From NCBI RefSeq assembly GCF_003545715.1, contig NZ_QVNU01000003.1, positions 1-64,000 on the forward strand: a stretch of DNA of 64,000 nt, written 5' to 3'. The notes beneath the pieces were generated by a model that worked only from the letters and a program-made list of their open reading frames with translations, was not told the DNA's origin and did no database searches. Positions 53,457-61,904 of this stretch are shown in pieces (position 1 is the first letter of the stretch; each line of letters starts with the position of its first letter). Source of the DNA: Taibaiella koreensis. GTDB taxonomy: Bacteria > Bacteroidota > Bacteroidia > Chitinophagales > Chitinophagaceae. The position numbers and the translations under genes were made by a program.

Positions 53457-55088
53457 ATGAAAGGACCCAAAGCAGTTCTGTTGTTTCCTGCACTCCTGGC
53501 TTTCCTGCTGCTTTCCTGCGGCGGGCGGAAGACCGGTGAGAAAATGATCTTCCGCTATAACCAGATCAGCGGAATGGAAACCCTCGACCCTGCATTTGCC
53601 AAAAGCCTTGCTATCATATGGGGCACCCATTTTATCTACAATACCCTGCTGGAAGTGGACAGCAACCTGCATACAGTACCATCGCTGGCGGCGCGCTGGG
53701 AAGTGAGCCCCGACGGCCTCGACTATAGCTTCCATTTGCGCCGCGACGTTTATTTTCACGACAATGAGGCTTTTCCCGGGGGGCGCGGTCGCCGGATGAC
53801 GGCTGCCGACGTTGTCTATAGCTTCGACCGTCTTATTGATCCGGCTACGGCATCGGCCGGCGCCTGGATATTCAACGACCGTGTGCGGGAACACCGGCCT
53901 TTTGAGGCGCCCGACGACAGCACCTTACTCATCCATCTCAAAACACCGTTCCGGCCCTTGCCCCAGATCCTTACCATGCAATATTGCTCGGTAATAGCCC
54001 CGGAGGTCGTGCACAAGTGGGGCAAGGACTTCCGTAACCATCCCTGTGGTACCGGCCCTTTTCAGTTCCGCTACTGGGACGAAGGCAATATGCTGGTGCT
54101 GCACCGCAACCCGCATTACTGGGAGCATGATGAGGCGGGTGTACAGCTCCCTTACCTGGATGCCGTACAGGTCTCGTTCAACGATACCCGGGCTATGGAG
54201 TTCCTGCTCTTCAACCAGAAGAAGATCGATTTTATTAATGGTATCGACGGTTCGATGAAGGATATGGTGCTCACACGGAAAGGGACCTTGCGACCCGAAT
54301 TTGCAGGTCGTATCCGGCTGGAAAAGCAGCCCTACCTGTATACCGAATACCTGGCATTCGTGATCGACACCACCAATCCCGTAGTGAAGAACAACCCTGT
54401 GAAGCTGAAAAAGATAAGGCAGGCGATCAACTATGCGATAGACCGGGAAAAGATCGTGACCTATTTCCGCAATGGCGTAGGCGTACCCGCTACCAGGGGC
54501 TTCATACCCCTGGCCATGCCTGGCCTCGAAAGTGCATCGTTTGAGGGTTACCATTACGATCCGGAACGGGCCCTGGCGCTGCTGCGGGAAGCCGGCTTTC
54601 CCAATGGGGAAGGGCTGCCGGCCATCACCCTTACAGTTCCCGATGTATATGTGGACATTTGTAACTTTGTAGCCAGCCAGCTTGGCGAAGTAGGGATACG
54701 CACCCAGGTACAGGTGATGTTGATGGGCTTGCTGCGGCAAATGATGACCCGCTCTCAGCTACCCTTTTTCAAGGCCGGTTGGGTAGCCGATTATCCCGAT
54801 GCGGAAACCTTCCTGGCCTGCTTTTACGGTGGTTTCCCGGCCCCGCCCAATTATACCCGTTATCAGAACCAGACTTTTGACCGCTGGTACCGGGAGAGCC
54901 TGCAGGCAGCCAGCGATACGCAACGCTATGCCCTGTATGCCCGCATGGACAGCCTGGTTGCCAGCGAGGCGCCGGTAGTACCTTTATATTATGATGAGAT
55001 GCTTCATTTCACCCAGAACAATGTGACCGGCTTAAAAAGCAATGCGCTGAACATTATAGACCTGCGCAGGGTGAAAAAAACAAACTAA
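53457..55088 (+). CDS. Oligopeptide/dipeptide-binding lipoprotein of an ABC transporter
   Basis: 543 residues from the ATG at 53457. Lipobox LLLSC with lipidated Cys21. SBP_bac_5 blocks follow: the N-terminal ETLDPAFAKSLAIIWGTHFI, ADVVYSFDRL, CGTGPFQFRYWDEGNMLVL-HRNPHYW, and KIRQAINYAIDREKIVTYF with a late VPLYYDEM. It captures peptides or similar solutes outside the inner membrane. No permease is adjacent; the fused ATPase at 1.4-3.0 kb could belong to the same system, but the 50-kb distance is unusual. Confidence 0.88.
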   Translation: MKGPKAVLLFPALLAFLLLSCGGRKTGEKMIFRYNQISGMETLDPAFAKSLAIIWGTHFIYNTLLEVDSNLHTVPSLAARWEVSPDGLDYSFHLRRDVYFHDNEAFPGGRGRRMTAADVVYSFDRLIDPATASAGAWIFNDRVREHRPFEAPDDSTLLIHLKTPFRPLPQILTMQYCSVIAPEVVHKWGKDFRNHPCGTGPFQFRYWDEGNMLVLHRNPHYWEHDEAGVQLPYLDAVQVSFNDTRAMEFLLFNQKKIDFINGIDGSMKDMVLTRKGTLRPEFAGRIRLEKQPYLYTEYLAFVIDTTNPVVKNNPVKLKKIRQAINYAIDREKIVTYFRNGVGVPATRGFIPLAMPGLESASFEGYHYDPERALALLREAGFPNGEGLPAITLTVPDVYVDICNFVASQLGEVGIRTQVQVMLMGLLRQMMTRSQLPFFKAGWVADYPDAETFLACFYGGFPAPPNYTRYQNQTFDRWYRESLQAASDTQRYALYARMDSLVASEAPVVPLYYDEMLHFTQNNVTGLKSNALNIIDLRRVKKTN

Positions 55089-55099
55089 ACGATTTGAAT

Positions 55100-55603
55100 A
55101 TGGAAAATATCTGGGACAATCCGAGCAACCTGCCCGAATGGGATGACGAACGATTCCGGAGGATCGAAGAAGAGGATGGTCTTACCTGGAACGACAATGC
55201 CGGCCGCGAGGCCTGTAAGGCTTTATACAACCAATGGCGCGAAGTAATGGCGGGACTCAACGGGCTGTTCTCCTATGTACGCGAGCATACCGGCACCTCC
55301 GAAGAATTCCTCCATAGCCAGAAAAATATGATCTTCGACGAGGCGCGCCAGGTAGCGGTAAAAGTAAGGAGCGCCGATACGGCGGGTTTTTATGTGCTGA
55401 AGATGGAGTATGCCGCTGTCATCCGCAAAAGCGCCCAGTTTGTTTCCTCACAGGTACTGGCCATGGCCGATATGGGTTTTATAGACTCAGGACATACGGC
55501 CGTAGTGCGTGCCGATATCGACAGCTTCCGCTTACTCTTCCGCAAATGGGTGCGCACTTTTGAAAAAGATGACTACGAAGATGAGTGGGGATTTTTTGTT
55601 TAA
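55100..55603 (+). CDS. Conserved-looking helical protein of unknown function
   Basis: 167 residues from the ATG at 55100. No signal peptide; mostly charged helices (EWDDERFRRIEEEDGLTW, KALYNQWREVMAGLNGLFSY), with four or five helices as in small bundle proteins. It starts 11 bases after the binding lipoprotein gene and should be cotranscribed. No family recognised. Confidence 0.65.
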   Translation: MENIWDNPSNLPEWDDERFRRIEEEDGLTWNDNAGREACKALYNQWREVMAGLNGLFSYVREHTGTSEEFLHSQKNMIFDEARQVAVKVRSADTAGFYVLKMEYAAVIRKSAQFVSSQVLAMADMGFIDSGHTAVVRADIDSFRLLFRKWVRTFEKDDYEDEWGFFV

Positions 55604-55626
55604 TTAAAAAACATTTTCTACCTTTG
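55596..55626 (+). promoter_or_regulatory. Promoter of tRNA-Met
   Basis: TTG (55596-55598), 20 bases, TACCTTTG (55619-55626), an excellent Bacteroidetes promoter 10 bases before the tRNA; it overlaps the end of the preceding gene. Confidence 0.75.
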
Positions 55627-55636
55627 CCGGCCCAAT

Positions 55637-55713
55637 GGCGAGATAGCTCAGATGGTTAGAGCGCAGGATTCATAACCCTGAGGTGACGGGTTCAACTCCC
55701 GTTCTCGCTACCA
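55637..55713 (+). tRNA. tRNA-Met (CAT)
   Basis: 77 bases including an encoded CCA. Acceptor GGCGAGA pairs with TCTCGCT (one G-T pair), D arm GCTCAGATGGTTAGAGC, anticodon CAT at 55671-55673 in loop TTCATAA, variable AGGTG region, T arm GGGTTCAACTCCC. An elongator methionine tRNA is most likely; an isoleucine tRNA with modified CAT is not excluded. A mismatch A-C closes the anticodon loop. Confidence 0.95.
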
Positions 55714-55720
55714 AAGAATC

Positions 55721-55754
55721 AAAGCGTTACAGAGTTTTTCTGTAACGCTTTTTG
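55721..55754 (+). terminator. Terminator of tRNA-Met
   Basis: A perfect 13-bp stem AAAGCGTTACAGA (55721-55733) with TCTGTAACGCTTT (55739-55751) and a T run. Confidence 0.9.
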
Positions 55755-55859
55755 TTTTGGTACAACATAGGTACAACATTTTCATTCTTCTGTCGCTATG
55801 CGCGCATATTGCAATAAGTGTTTTAAATTCGTCAAGCCGAATACCTGAACACTTGCGAT

Positions 55860-56132
55860 ATGGAAGTTATTGTTTTAGAGGAAGAAGCTTTTTACGAACT
55901 TTATAACAGGCTTGTAGCCGATATAAAAAAGCAACTTGGGGTCAAGTCGCGTGATAAATGGATTGATGACGAGGAAGCCATGTCCATGCTGAAAATCAAA
56001 TCCAAAACCACGCTGCAAAAATTCCGTAATGAGGGCAAAATCCGCTACAGCGAAGTCGGCCCCCGGCTGTTCCTGTATGATAGCGATAGCATCGACGCTT
56101 ATATTGAGAAAAACGCTAAAAACCCGTTCTAA
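55860..56132 (+). CDS. Helix-turn-helix (excisionase/MerR-like HTH_17) protein
   Basis: 90 residues. The segment WIDDEEAMSMLKIKSKTTLQ, then KFRNEGKIRYSEVGPRLFLYDSDSI, is the winged-helix of HTH_17 excisionase-type proteins found in Bacteroidetes mobile elements. It may control excision or transcription of the island. The stop TAA overlaps the ATG of the next gene (taatg), suggesting translational coupling. Confidence 0.85.
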   Translation: MEVIVLEEEAFYELYNRLVADIKKQLGVKSRDKWIDDEEAMSMLKIKSKTTLQKFRNEGKIRYSEVGPRLFLYDSDSIDAYIEKNAKNPF

Positions 56133-56371
56133 TGGAAGAAGAAAAAACAGTCGATCCGATATTCAAGAAAGGGTTTGAACATGGCTATTGGCTGCGGCGC
56201 GGCAATAGCCCGGAGTTGAATGATCTAATACAGAGAGCCGCCAATCACAAAGGTTATTATACCGGGCTGAAAGCGGGCAGCAAAGAGGCAGAGCGTGAAA
56301 TGTTCCTGGACAAGCTACAAAAACAGAAAGCCGATAAAGAACAAAAACCGAAAGGGCCTAAGCGACATTAA
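56132..56371 (+). CDS. Small protein coupled to the HTH gene
   Basis: 79 residues, charged, mostly helical, Lys/Glu-rich tail. It begins in the stop codon of the HTH gene. Proteins of this size occur next to HTH_17 genes in Bacteroidetes elements; the role is unknown. The 99 bases after it contain no recognised element. Confidence 0.65.
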   Translation: MEEEKTVDPIFKKGFEHGYWLRRGNSPELNDLIQRAANHKGYYTGLKAGSKEAEREMFLDKLQKQKADKEQKPKGPKRH

Positions 56372-56470
56372 TTATAAAATTCTGCTCCACTGCTGCATTA
56401 AAATTCAGAATCTTGTGTTATTTTTAGTTGTTTTTATCAATTAAGATACAACACATTCGCAATCACCGGT

Positions 56471-57010
56471 ATGAAGAGTAATACGACGAACAACAAAGTT
56501 TTCATATCCTATTCCTGGGATAATGATGCGCATAAGCAGTGGGTTTTAGATTTGGCGAATCTGCTTATTAAAAATGGGATTGATGTTATACTTGATAGAT
56601 ATGAATTAAGCGCTGGCAAGAGTTTACAGCACTTTATAGAAAATGCTGTAAGTGAGTCTAACAGAATAATAATAGTTTATACGCCTAACTACAAATTGAA
56701 AGCTGACAAGAGGGAAGGAGGCGTTGGTTATGAGTACTCAATTATCAACATTGGTCTCTATAAGGATATTACTGGTCAAGGTAAAATAATACCTATTTTG
56801 AGGCAAGGCAGTATAGCAAGTAGTATACCTGAATTTATGCAACAGTTCATCCATATCGATTTTTCAAACGACAGAAAATTTTCAGAGAACTATGAAGAAT
56901 TATTAAGGGAGATTTATAAAGAACCTAAAATTAAAAAGCCGCAAATAGGAGAAAAGCCGAATTTTGAATCCAATTTTGTTGGAGTAAAAAAAAACGATTT
57001 GAACGATTAG
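56471..57010 (+). CDS. SEFIR-domain protein, N-terminal part of a frameshifted SEFIR-TM-FGE protein
   Basis: 179 residues. VFISYSWD (10-17), then WVLDLANLLIKNGIDVILDR, YELSAGKSLQHFIENAVSES and the hydrophobic RIIIVYTPNYK fit a SEFIR (TIR-like) domain, with GGVGYE after it as a possible catalytic/structural block. TIR-like domains signal or cleave NAD in immunity. The frame ends soon after a nine-A run (56986-56994). Adding one A at that run joins it directly to the downstream frame through a membrane segment, giving a protein of about 494 residues. Either programmed slippage, or a true or technical frameshift. Confidence 0.8.
   Translation: MKSNTTNNKVFISYSWDNDAHKQWVLDLANLLIKNGIDVILDRYELSAGKSLQHFIENAVSESNRIIIVYTPNYKLKADKREGGVGYEYSIINIGLYKDITGQGKIIPILRQGSIASSIPEFMQQFIHIDFSNDRKFSENYEELLREIYKEPKIKKPQIGEKPNFESNFVGVKKNDLND
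56986..56994 (+). other. Nine-A run: probable frameshift/slippage site
   Basis: Reading GTA AAA AAA AAC leads to a stop five codons on; inserting one A restores a frame that runs through ERLASRKKWNFKEYRSIIYV and LIIIIVLVPLYFI (membrane segment) into the FGE-like domain without a stop. A run of nine A is long enough for polymerase slippage. Confidence 0.65.
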
Positions 57011-57081
57011 CGAGTAGGAAAAAATGGAATTTCAAAGAATATAGATCGATTATCTATGTACTGATAATAATTATAGTTTTA

Positions 57082-57954
57082 GTGCCTCTGTATTTTATCA
57101 GTAAGGATTATATCTTTAACTTTTTTATTTTAAAGGAAAAGAAGGAATTAAAGAAACCTCATTTTTCTTCTATAAAAATCACCAATGATTCCGCTAAGCA
57201 GCAACCAAATTCGCTGTCGAAAGGTTATGATGATTCTATTCTAGGAATAAATTACCTGTCTAATACGGCATTCTTAAGCAACATATTCTCTGCAAAACCA
57301 AATCAGGAAAATAAAAAATCTAAGGACGCTCAATATTGGCAACTCTCTCAAGATTTCACAGACTCGATTATAGACTATAAAATGGTTTTTTTACGGGATA
57401 CGTTTTCCTTTCATAAAAATCATCTAAAAGAGTTTTATATTGGTCAAACTGAAGTGACACAAAAGCAATGGGAAAGAATAATGGGCGATAACCCATCCCA
57501 CTTTAGCAATTGCGATGACTGTCCAGTTGAAAACGTAAATTATAACGACATTCAGCTATTTCTTAAAGAATTAAACAGAAGAACAAATAAAAATTATCGT
57601 TTACCTACTGCTGATGAATGGCAATTTGCCGCATTGGGAAAGGTTAAAAGTGAGGTCAGGCCATTTCTTTTATTCGGCGCGAAAAAGCTTAGCGAGATCG
57701 CGTGGTGGGGAGCTAATAGTAAAAATAAAACACATCCTGTTGCAACCAAAGCTGCAAATAACTACAAACTATATGATATGTTTGGAAATGTAGAGGAATG
57801 GTCGGCTTCAAAAACGGATGGGTGGAAGGGTCATTACATGATTTTTGGTAGTAGCTATTATTGGTGGGACGAATATCATTATGATATTGATCCTTGTAAT
57901 AACGCAAAAGTTAATTCAAAAGATGAAATGACTGGTTTCAGAATAGCCCTTTAA
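57082..57954 (+). CDS. Formylglycine-generating-enzyme/SUMF1-like domain, C-terminal part of frameshifted protein
   Basis: 290 residues counted from a GTG inside a membrane segment, which is not a sensible start. The domain (from about residue 95) has the SUMF1 pattern: EFYIGQTEVTQKQWERIMGD, NPSHF, CPVENVNYND, YRLPTADEWQFAALGK, NNYKLYDMFGNVEEWSAS and final TGFRIAL. FGE-like domains either oxidise Cys to formylglycine or serve as C-type-lectin-fold binding modules. The conserved catalytic Cys pair is not evident, so binding or signalling is more likely. Joined to the SEFIR part it would place a receptor-like module outside and SEFIR inside. Confidence 0.75.
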   Translation: MPLYFISKDYIFNFFILKEKKELKKPHFSSIKITNDSAKQQPNSLSKGYDDSILGINYLSNTAFLSNIFSAKPNQENKKSKDAQYWQLSQDFTDSIIDYKMVFLRDTFSFHKNHLKEFYIGQTEVTQKQWERIMGDNPSHFSNCDDCPVENVNYNDIQLFLKELNRRTNKNYRLPTADEWQFAALGKVKSEVRPFLLFGAKKLSEIAWWGANSKNKTHPVATKAANNYKLYDMFGNVEEWSASKTDGWKGHYMIFGSSYYWWDEYHYDIDPCNNAKVNSKDEMTGFRIAL

Positions 57955-57977
57955 TGACAACTTGTAAAAGTTGTGAA

Positions 57978-58784
57978 TCAATTTTCATCACTCAAAAAAT
58001 CCACGATATCATAGGCAACTTGATTTGGAGAGATAATGGTAGAAGCCTCAAGACCATATCGTCCGCTTTCATCTTGGATTATGCCCTTTGTTACTAATCG
58101 AGTGAGATGCAAGTGTAATTCCCATGATTTTAGGTCATAGGTTGACGGATTGTAAGCTGCTTTCAAAGGCTCTATTCGTTCTTCTGCCTTTTTAAGCCTG
58201 TCTTCCTCTTGTTCTATCAATCTTTGAAGCTGCTGATCTTCAGGTGTATTAATCCAACTATCTTCAACATCGTAAATTTCGCTTTGCCGTTCTCTCTTTC
58301 GGCTATTTAGCATTTCAAGCTCACGCTTAATTTGATGGATGTCAGAATAGTAATCTGCATATTCACCACCTTCTTCGACTATTCTCTGCAATATCACGAG
58401 TTCATAGTCTGACAATCCAGCTATCAGTTCGGCTAATACTTCTGCATAGTCAAAATTCTTAGGTTTGACTATTTGTGAAGCTAAAAGGCGCTTGAGAGCG
58501 TCAATTCTTTTTTGTGCATTAATCTTAACGACCCTTAAAACGACACTTTCAAAAAAATCACCGACTTGTTCTTCCTCAATCTGCTCGATTGCTAACGGAA
58601 CTTGAAAATGAGAATTCATGTAATCAGACAGCGCATCGATAAATTTATCATATCGGGCGCGTTTTACGCTGCCCCTTACATCAAATATCAACTGATTAAG
58701 CAAGCCCCCGGCTACGGGAACTGCGCCTATTGCAGCTTTAAGAATTCCCTTGCCTAACTGTTTCATTTCTTCTTGATCGCTCAT
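57978..58784 (-). CDS. Possible defence-associated protein with N-terminal hydrophobic segment
   Basis: 268 residues. The N-terminus GKGILKAAIGAVPVAGGLLN, then QLIFDVRGSVKRARYDKF, recalls the membrane-associating starts of several toxin-like and conflict-system proteins. The centre is a long charged coiled coil (about 145-205), and the end (HLHLTRLVTKGIIQDESGRY) looks like a winged helix. It converges with the SEFIR/FGE gene 23 bases away. Not recognised as a family; the defence role is inferred from position. Confidence 0.5.
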   Translation of the reverse strand: MSDQEEMKQLGKGILKAAIGAVPVAGGLLNQLIFDVRGSVKRARYDKFIDALSDYMNSHFQVPLAIEQIEEEQVGDFFESVVLRVVKINAQKRIDALKRLLASQIVKPKNFDYAEVLAELIAGLSDYELVILQRIVEEGGEYADYYSDIHQIKRELEMLNSRKRERQSEIYDVEDSWINTPEDQQLQRLIEQEEDRLKKAEERIEPLKAAYNPSTYDLKSWELHLHLTRLVTKGIIQDESGRYGLEASTIISPNQVAYDIVDFLSDEN

Positions 58785-58840
58785 TAGACAAATTTAAAAA
58801 TAGTTTTATGAATTCCACAAAAGCAAAATGATTTTTGAAC

Positions 58841-58878
58841 AAAAACGAGGCCGAGGCTACGCTAACGTAACATCGGCC
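58841..58878 (-). terminator. Terminator of the integrase remnant
   Basis: An imperfect 13-bp stem, 58849-58861 with 58866-58878 (one mismatch, one G-T), followed on the minus strand by a T run (58845-58841). Confidence 0.6.
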
Positions 58879-58893
58879 CCGCACATCATAAAC

Positions 58894-59094
58894 TTAAACA
58901 GTGACGACCCGGCACTGGTCAATATAATCAGCCAATCGCTGCATCATTTCCTTTCTTTCATCTAGGAACAAAGCCCGGTCATAAGCCCGGTCAACATCAT
59001 TTGCGGGAACATGCGCAAGCTGGCGATCCGGCACCTCATGCCGATAGCCTAACTTCTCTTTTGCAATCCCCATGCCCAAAGCCTGGCTGCTGAT
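58894..59094 (-). pseudogene. C-terminal remnant of a P4-type tyrosine integrase
   Basis: About 65 residues in frame, ending at 58894. LGYRHEVPDRQLAH, then NDVDRAYDRALFLDERKEMM and QRLADYID match the end of P4-like integrases (QLAH, AYxRAxxLxERRxMMQxWADYLD). The catalytic core upstream is missing and a stop lies just before, so the gene is dead. Such integrases usually insert into tRNA 3' ends, which fits the tRNA-Met 3.2 kb away. Confidence 0.75.
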
Positions 59095-59198
59095 TTATCG
59101 CTCAATTGCGCCGATGCTCCTTGGCGCGCTGACCATCATTTCCAATCACAGGCCATAAACCAGGCCCGGCCATTCCTTATTTTCCGTTTCTTTGACCC

Positions 59199-60221
59199 AT
59201 GAAAGTGGATTTCCTCATCGTGGGCCAGGGCGTGGCCGGGACCTTGCTCAGCTACCAGCTGTTGAAAGCCCGGCGCTCTCTGCTGGTGCTCGATGAGGGC
59301 TTTGGCGGAAAAGCCAGCCGTGTTGCCGGCGCCGTGATGAATCCGCTCAGCGGCAAACAATGGAAACCGGCGCCTGGCGCTGATCTCTTTCTGCCCGAGG
59401 CATTGGCGACTTATCGCGAATTGGAACAACTTCTGCGGCGCTCCCTGGTACAGGCCATGCCGCTTTATCTTTTCCAGGAGTCCGGAGCGGCAGTCTTACC
59501 GCAGCTGCAACCTGTATCGCCACAGCTGCTCGATACCTTTTTCCATATTCCCGGCCGGCTCGATCGCCTGCCCGATACCTGGCTGGTCGATGCTGCCGCC
59601 CTGCTTGACGGCTGGACAGACTATTTGCAGGAAAAAGGCGCTTTCCGCAGGGAGCGGTTTGATGCCGCGCAATGCATGGTGCTTCCCGACCGGGTGCATT
59701 ACCGCGATATTGAAGCGGGCACCATCATTTTTTGCGAAGGCGCGGCGGCAAGGGATAACCCGCTGCTACAAGGACTGCCTTTTACCACCAACAGGGGAGA
59801 AGCGTTGCTGCTTGATATTCCCGGATTGCCTTCTGATGCACTTTATCACAAGGGGCTGCGCCTCGCACCCCGTAGCGACGGGCTGTTCTGGTGCGGCAGC
59901 AATTATACCTGGGAATTGAAGGGCATGAGGCCCGATAAGGACTGGCGCGGCAATACATTGGCCGCGCTGGGGGAATGGCTGAAGCTGCCCTTTCGCCTGG
60001 AAGATCATATCGTGGCCGAGCGGCCCACTACGGCGGGCCAGGTTCCTTTGCTGGGACTTCATCCCCGCTACCCGGCAGTGGCCCTGTTCAATGGCCTGGG
60101 CACACGGGGCTTCTCGGCCGGACCTTTCTGGGCCACACAACTGGCACACCAGCTGCTGGACCCCGGGTATAAGATACCGGCGCTGGCAGGCTATGCCCGC
60201 CTGGACAAATGGCTTCGCTGA
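59199..60221 (+). CDS. FAD-dependent oxidoreductase (DAO family)
   Basis: 340 residues. FAD-binding GQGVAGTLLSYQLL (9-22) at the N-terminus, then GKASRVAGAVMNPLSGKQW, and near the C-terminus LFNGLGTRGFSAGPFWATQL. The layout is that of small D-amino-acid-oxidase-like (DAO, MnmC2-like) flavoproteins. Substrate unknown. It is the first intact gene after the island and converges with the next gene, with 3 bases between the stops. Confidence 0.85.
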   Translation: MKVDFLIVGQGVAGTLLSYQLLKARRSLLVLDEGFGGKASRVAGAVMNPLSGKQWKPAPGADLFLPEALATYRELEQLLRRSLVQAMPLYLFQESGAAVLPQLQPVSPQLLDTFFHIPGRLDRLPDTWLVDAAALLDGWTDYLQEKGAFRRERFDAAQCMVLPDRVHYRDIEAGTIIFCEGAAARDNPLLQGLPFTTNRGEALLLDIPGLPSDALYHKGLRLAPRSDGLFWCGSNYTWELKGMRPDKDWRGNTLAALGEWLKLPFRLEDHIVAERPTTAGQVPLLGLHPRYPAVALFNGLGTRGFSAGPFWATQLAHQLLDPGYKIPALAGYARLDKWLR

Positions 60222-60224
60222 AAA

Positions 60225-61832
60225 TTATTTTTGCTTTTCTTCGTGGTAGTCCATTTCTGTATTGATCTCCCACACATTCTTTTTGTCCGTTATACCGGCC
60301 ACAATATTGTCGACCGCGGTCATAGCGGTAAGCATGGAATGGTCGCTGTTGTTGTACTTATGCATGCCGTTCCGGCCTATGAGGAACAAGTTGGAAAATT
60401 TATCGGTATAAGATTTGAGTTCGTCAAACTGGTCATAGGTGCCGAAATAGGCTGGGTACGCCTTTTCCATACGCAGCACCGTGCTGTCCAGCACGTCTTC
60501 TTTGCGAATGATCTCGATCTGCGCCAGTTCTTCGATGGCAAAGCGTTTCAGGGCTTCGTCCTCCATATTCCACAACGGATCGCCCTCATTGCAGAAGTAT
60601 TCCATACCGATCCATACGTTTGCGGGATCGGCCACCATAAAGGGGCTCCAGTTGTTGAAGATCTGGAGCCGGCCTACTTTTACTTCGCGCTCCTGTATAT
60701 AGATCCAGTTGTCCTTAACTGTATTATCTGCCGATTCAGCTGCGTTCTTATCCCTGCGTATCTTTAATTTCTTCATCAGGAGACCGACCGTTATGAAGTC
60801 GCGGTAGAGCAGGCCATCCGCGATCCTGCGTATGGGTTCGGGTGCAGCGGGCTGCATGTGCGTTAGCAGCTGCTTCATGGGCATGGTGGAGAAAAAATAA
60901 GCGCAGGGCATCTCGGTCTCGATGCCTGTTTCGCAGTTCTTCACCCTCACGGCCTTTACCTGGTCGCCTTCGGTTAGGACGCCGGCGATCTCATGCCGCA
61001 GGTGAAGGCTGCCGCCTTTAGCTTCTACCAGCCTGGCTACCTCTTCCCACATCTGCCCGGGGCCATGTTTCGGATAAAGGAAGCGTTCGATGAGGCTGGT
61101 TTCCGTTTCCTTCTGGCCAATGCCGTCGGCTTGCTTTACCTGCTTTTTCTTGAGCTGTTGCTTTACCGCATGCTGTATCGCTTTAATCACCGAAAGACCT
61201 TTGATACGCTGTGCGCCCCACTCGGCAGAGATCTGGTTACAGGCGATTCCCCAAACTTTTTCGGTATAATCTTTGAAAAAAGTGAGATATAGCTCCTTGC
61301 CAAAGCGGTTGATAAAGAAATCTTCGAGCGAGCGTTCCTCCTTGCGGGGTTTCAGGCGCGCTGCCATGTAAGAGAAGAATATTTTGGTCGTACGCCACAA
61401 GCCCAACCCCTTAAGCGTTTGCATAGACAGGGTCACTGGATAGCTGAAGAACTGCTTGAGGAAGTAAATACGCGACAGGCGGCTGCGCACCAGCATAACC
61501 TTATCCTGGTCGCTACTGCCTGTTGTTTCTACGCGATGGGTGTCTACGAGACGGGTCTGGTTCTGGTATTGTATCCTTACCTGGTCTTCGTGCGTATGCT
61601 CCATCGGCAGAATGTGCAGCCACCAGTCCATAACGCGGTCCGACTTGGAAAAGAACCTGTGGCCGCCGATATCGATCCGGTTGCCCTTATAATTGATCGT
61701 TTTGCTGATACCGCCTATGTCCCCACTCTTTTCATATATAACAGGGATAATGTCGGTACGTTGCAGCAGTTCGTAAGCTGCTGTTAATCCTGCGGGGCCG
61801 GCGCCGGCAATGATGGCGATTTTTTGGGTCAT
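60225..61832 (-). CDS. NAD(P)/FAD-dependent oxidoreductase (protoporphyrinogen-oxidase/UDP-galactopyranose-mutase-like)
   Basis: 535 residues. Rossmann motif [14 protein letters not shown], then [14 protein letters not shown] and [16 protein letters not shown]; the C-terminal flavin region [20 protein letters not shown] is that of amine-oxidase-like proteins acting on sugars or carotenoids. In surface polysaccharide loci they are thought to modify a sugar-lipid precursor, but this is inference. No TM segment. Confidence 0.85.
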   Translation of the reverse strand: MTQKIAIIAGAGPAGLTAAYELLQRTDIIPVIYEKSGDIGGISKTINYKGNRIDIGGHRFFSKSDRVMDWWLHILPMEHTHEDQVRIQYQNQTRLVDTHRVETTGSSDQDKVMLVRSRLSRIYFLKQFFSYPVTLSMQTLKGLGLWRTTKIFFSYMAARLKPRKEERSLEDFFINRFGKELYLTFFKDYTEKVWGIACNQISAEWGAQRIKGLSVIKAIQHAVKQQLKKKQVKQADGIGQKETETSLIERFLYPKHGPGQMWEEVARLVEAKGGSLHLRHEIAGVLTEGDQVKAVRVKNCETGIETEMPCAYFFSTMPMKQLLTHMQPAAPEPIRRIADGLLYRDFITVGLLMKKLKIRRDKNAAESADNTVKDNWIYIQEREVKVGRLQIFNNWSPFMVADPANVWIGMEYFCNEGDPLWNMEDEALKRFAIEELAQIEIIRKEDVLDSTVLRMEKAYPAYFGTYDQFDELKSYTDKFSNLFLIGRNGMHKYNNSDHSMLTAMTAVDNIVAGITDKKNVWEINTEMDYHEEKQK

Positions 61833-61904
61833 TTAAGTACTGGTGTAAATCCTGCTGCTACATTTTTAAGTACGCGAAGATAGATAAATGGTTGGTAAAT
61901 GGAA

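Larger units (their letters stand above)
55755..59110. mobile_element. Putative genomic island at tRNA-Met (degenerate)
   Basis: From the tRNA terminator to the next housekeeping-like gene the content changes: an excisionase-type HTH gene, a small coupled gene, an AT-rich SEFIR/FGE gene region (56390-57960), a possible defence protein and, at the far end, the C-terminal remnant of a P4-type integrase. This is the usual content of an element inserted at a tRNA gene. I found no clear direct copy of the tRNA 3' end at the right border, so exact limits are uncertain. A direct repeat ggtacaaca occurs twice right after the tRNA terminator (55757-55780). Confidence 0.6.

Noticed and set aside
57082-57954. 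Diversity-generating retroelement variable protein
   Set aside because: FGE-like domains are common DGR targets, but no reverse transcriptase or template repeat is visible here.
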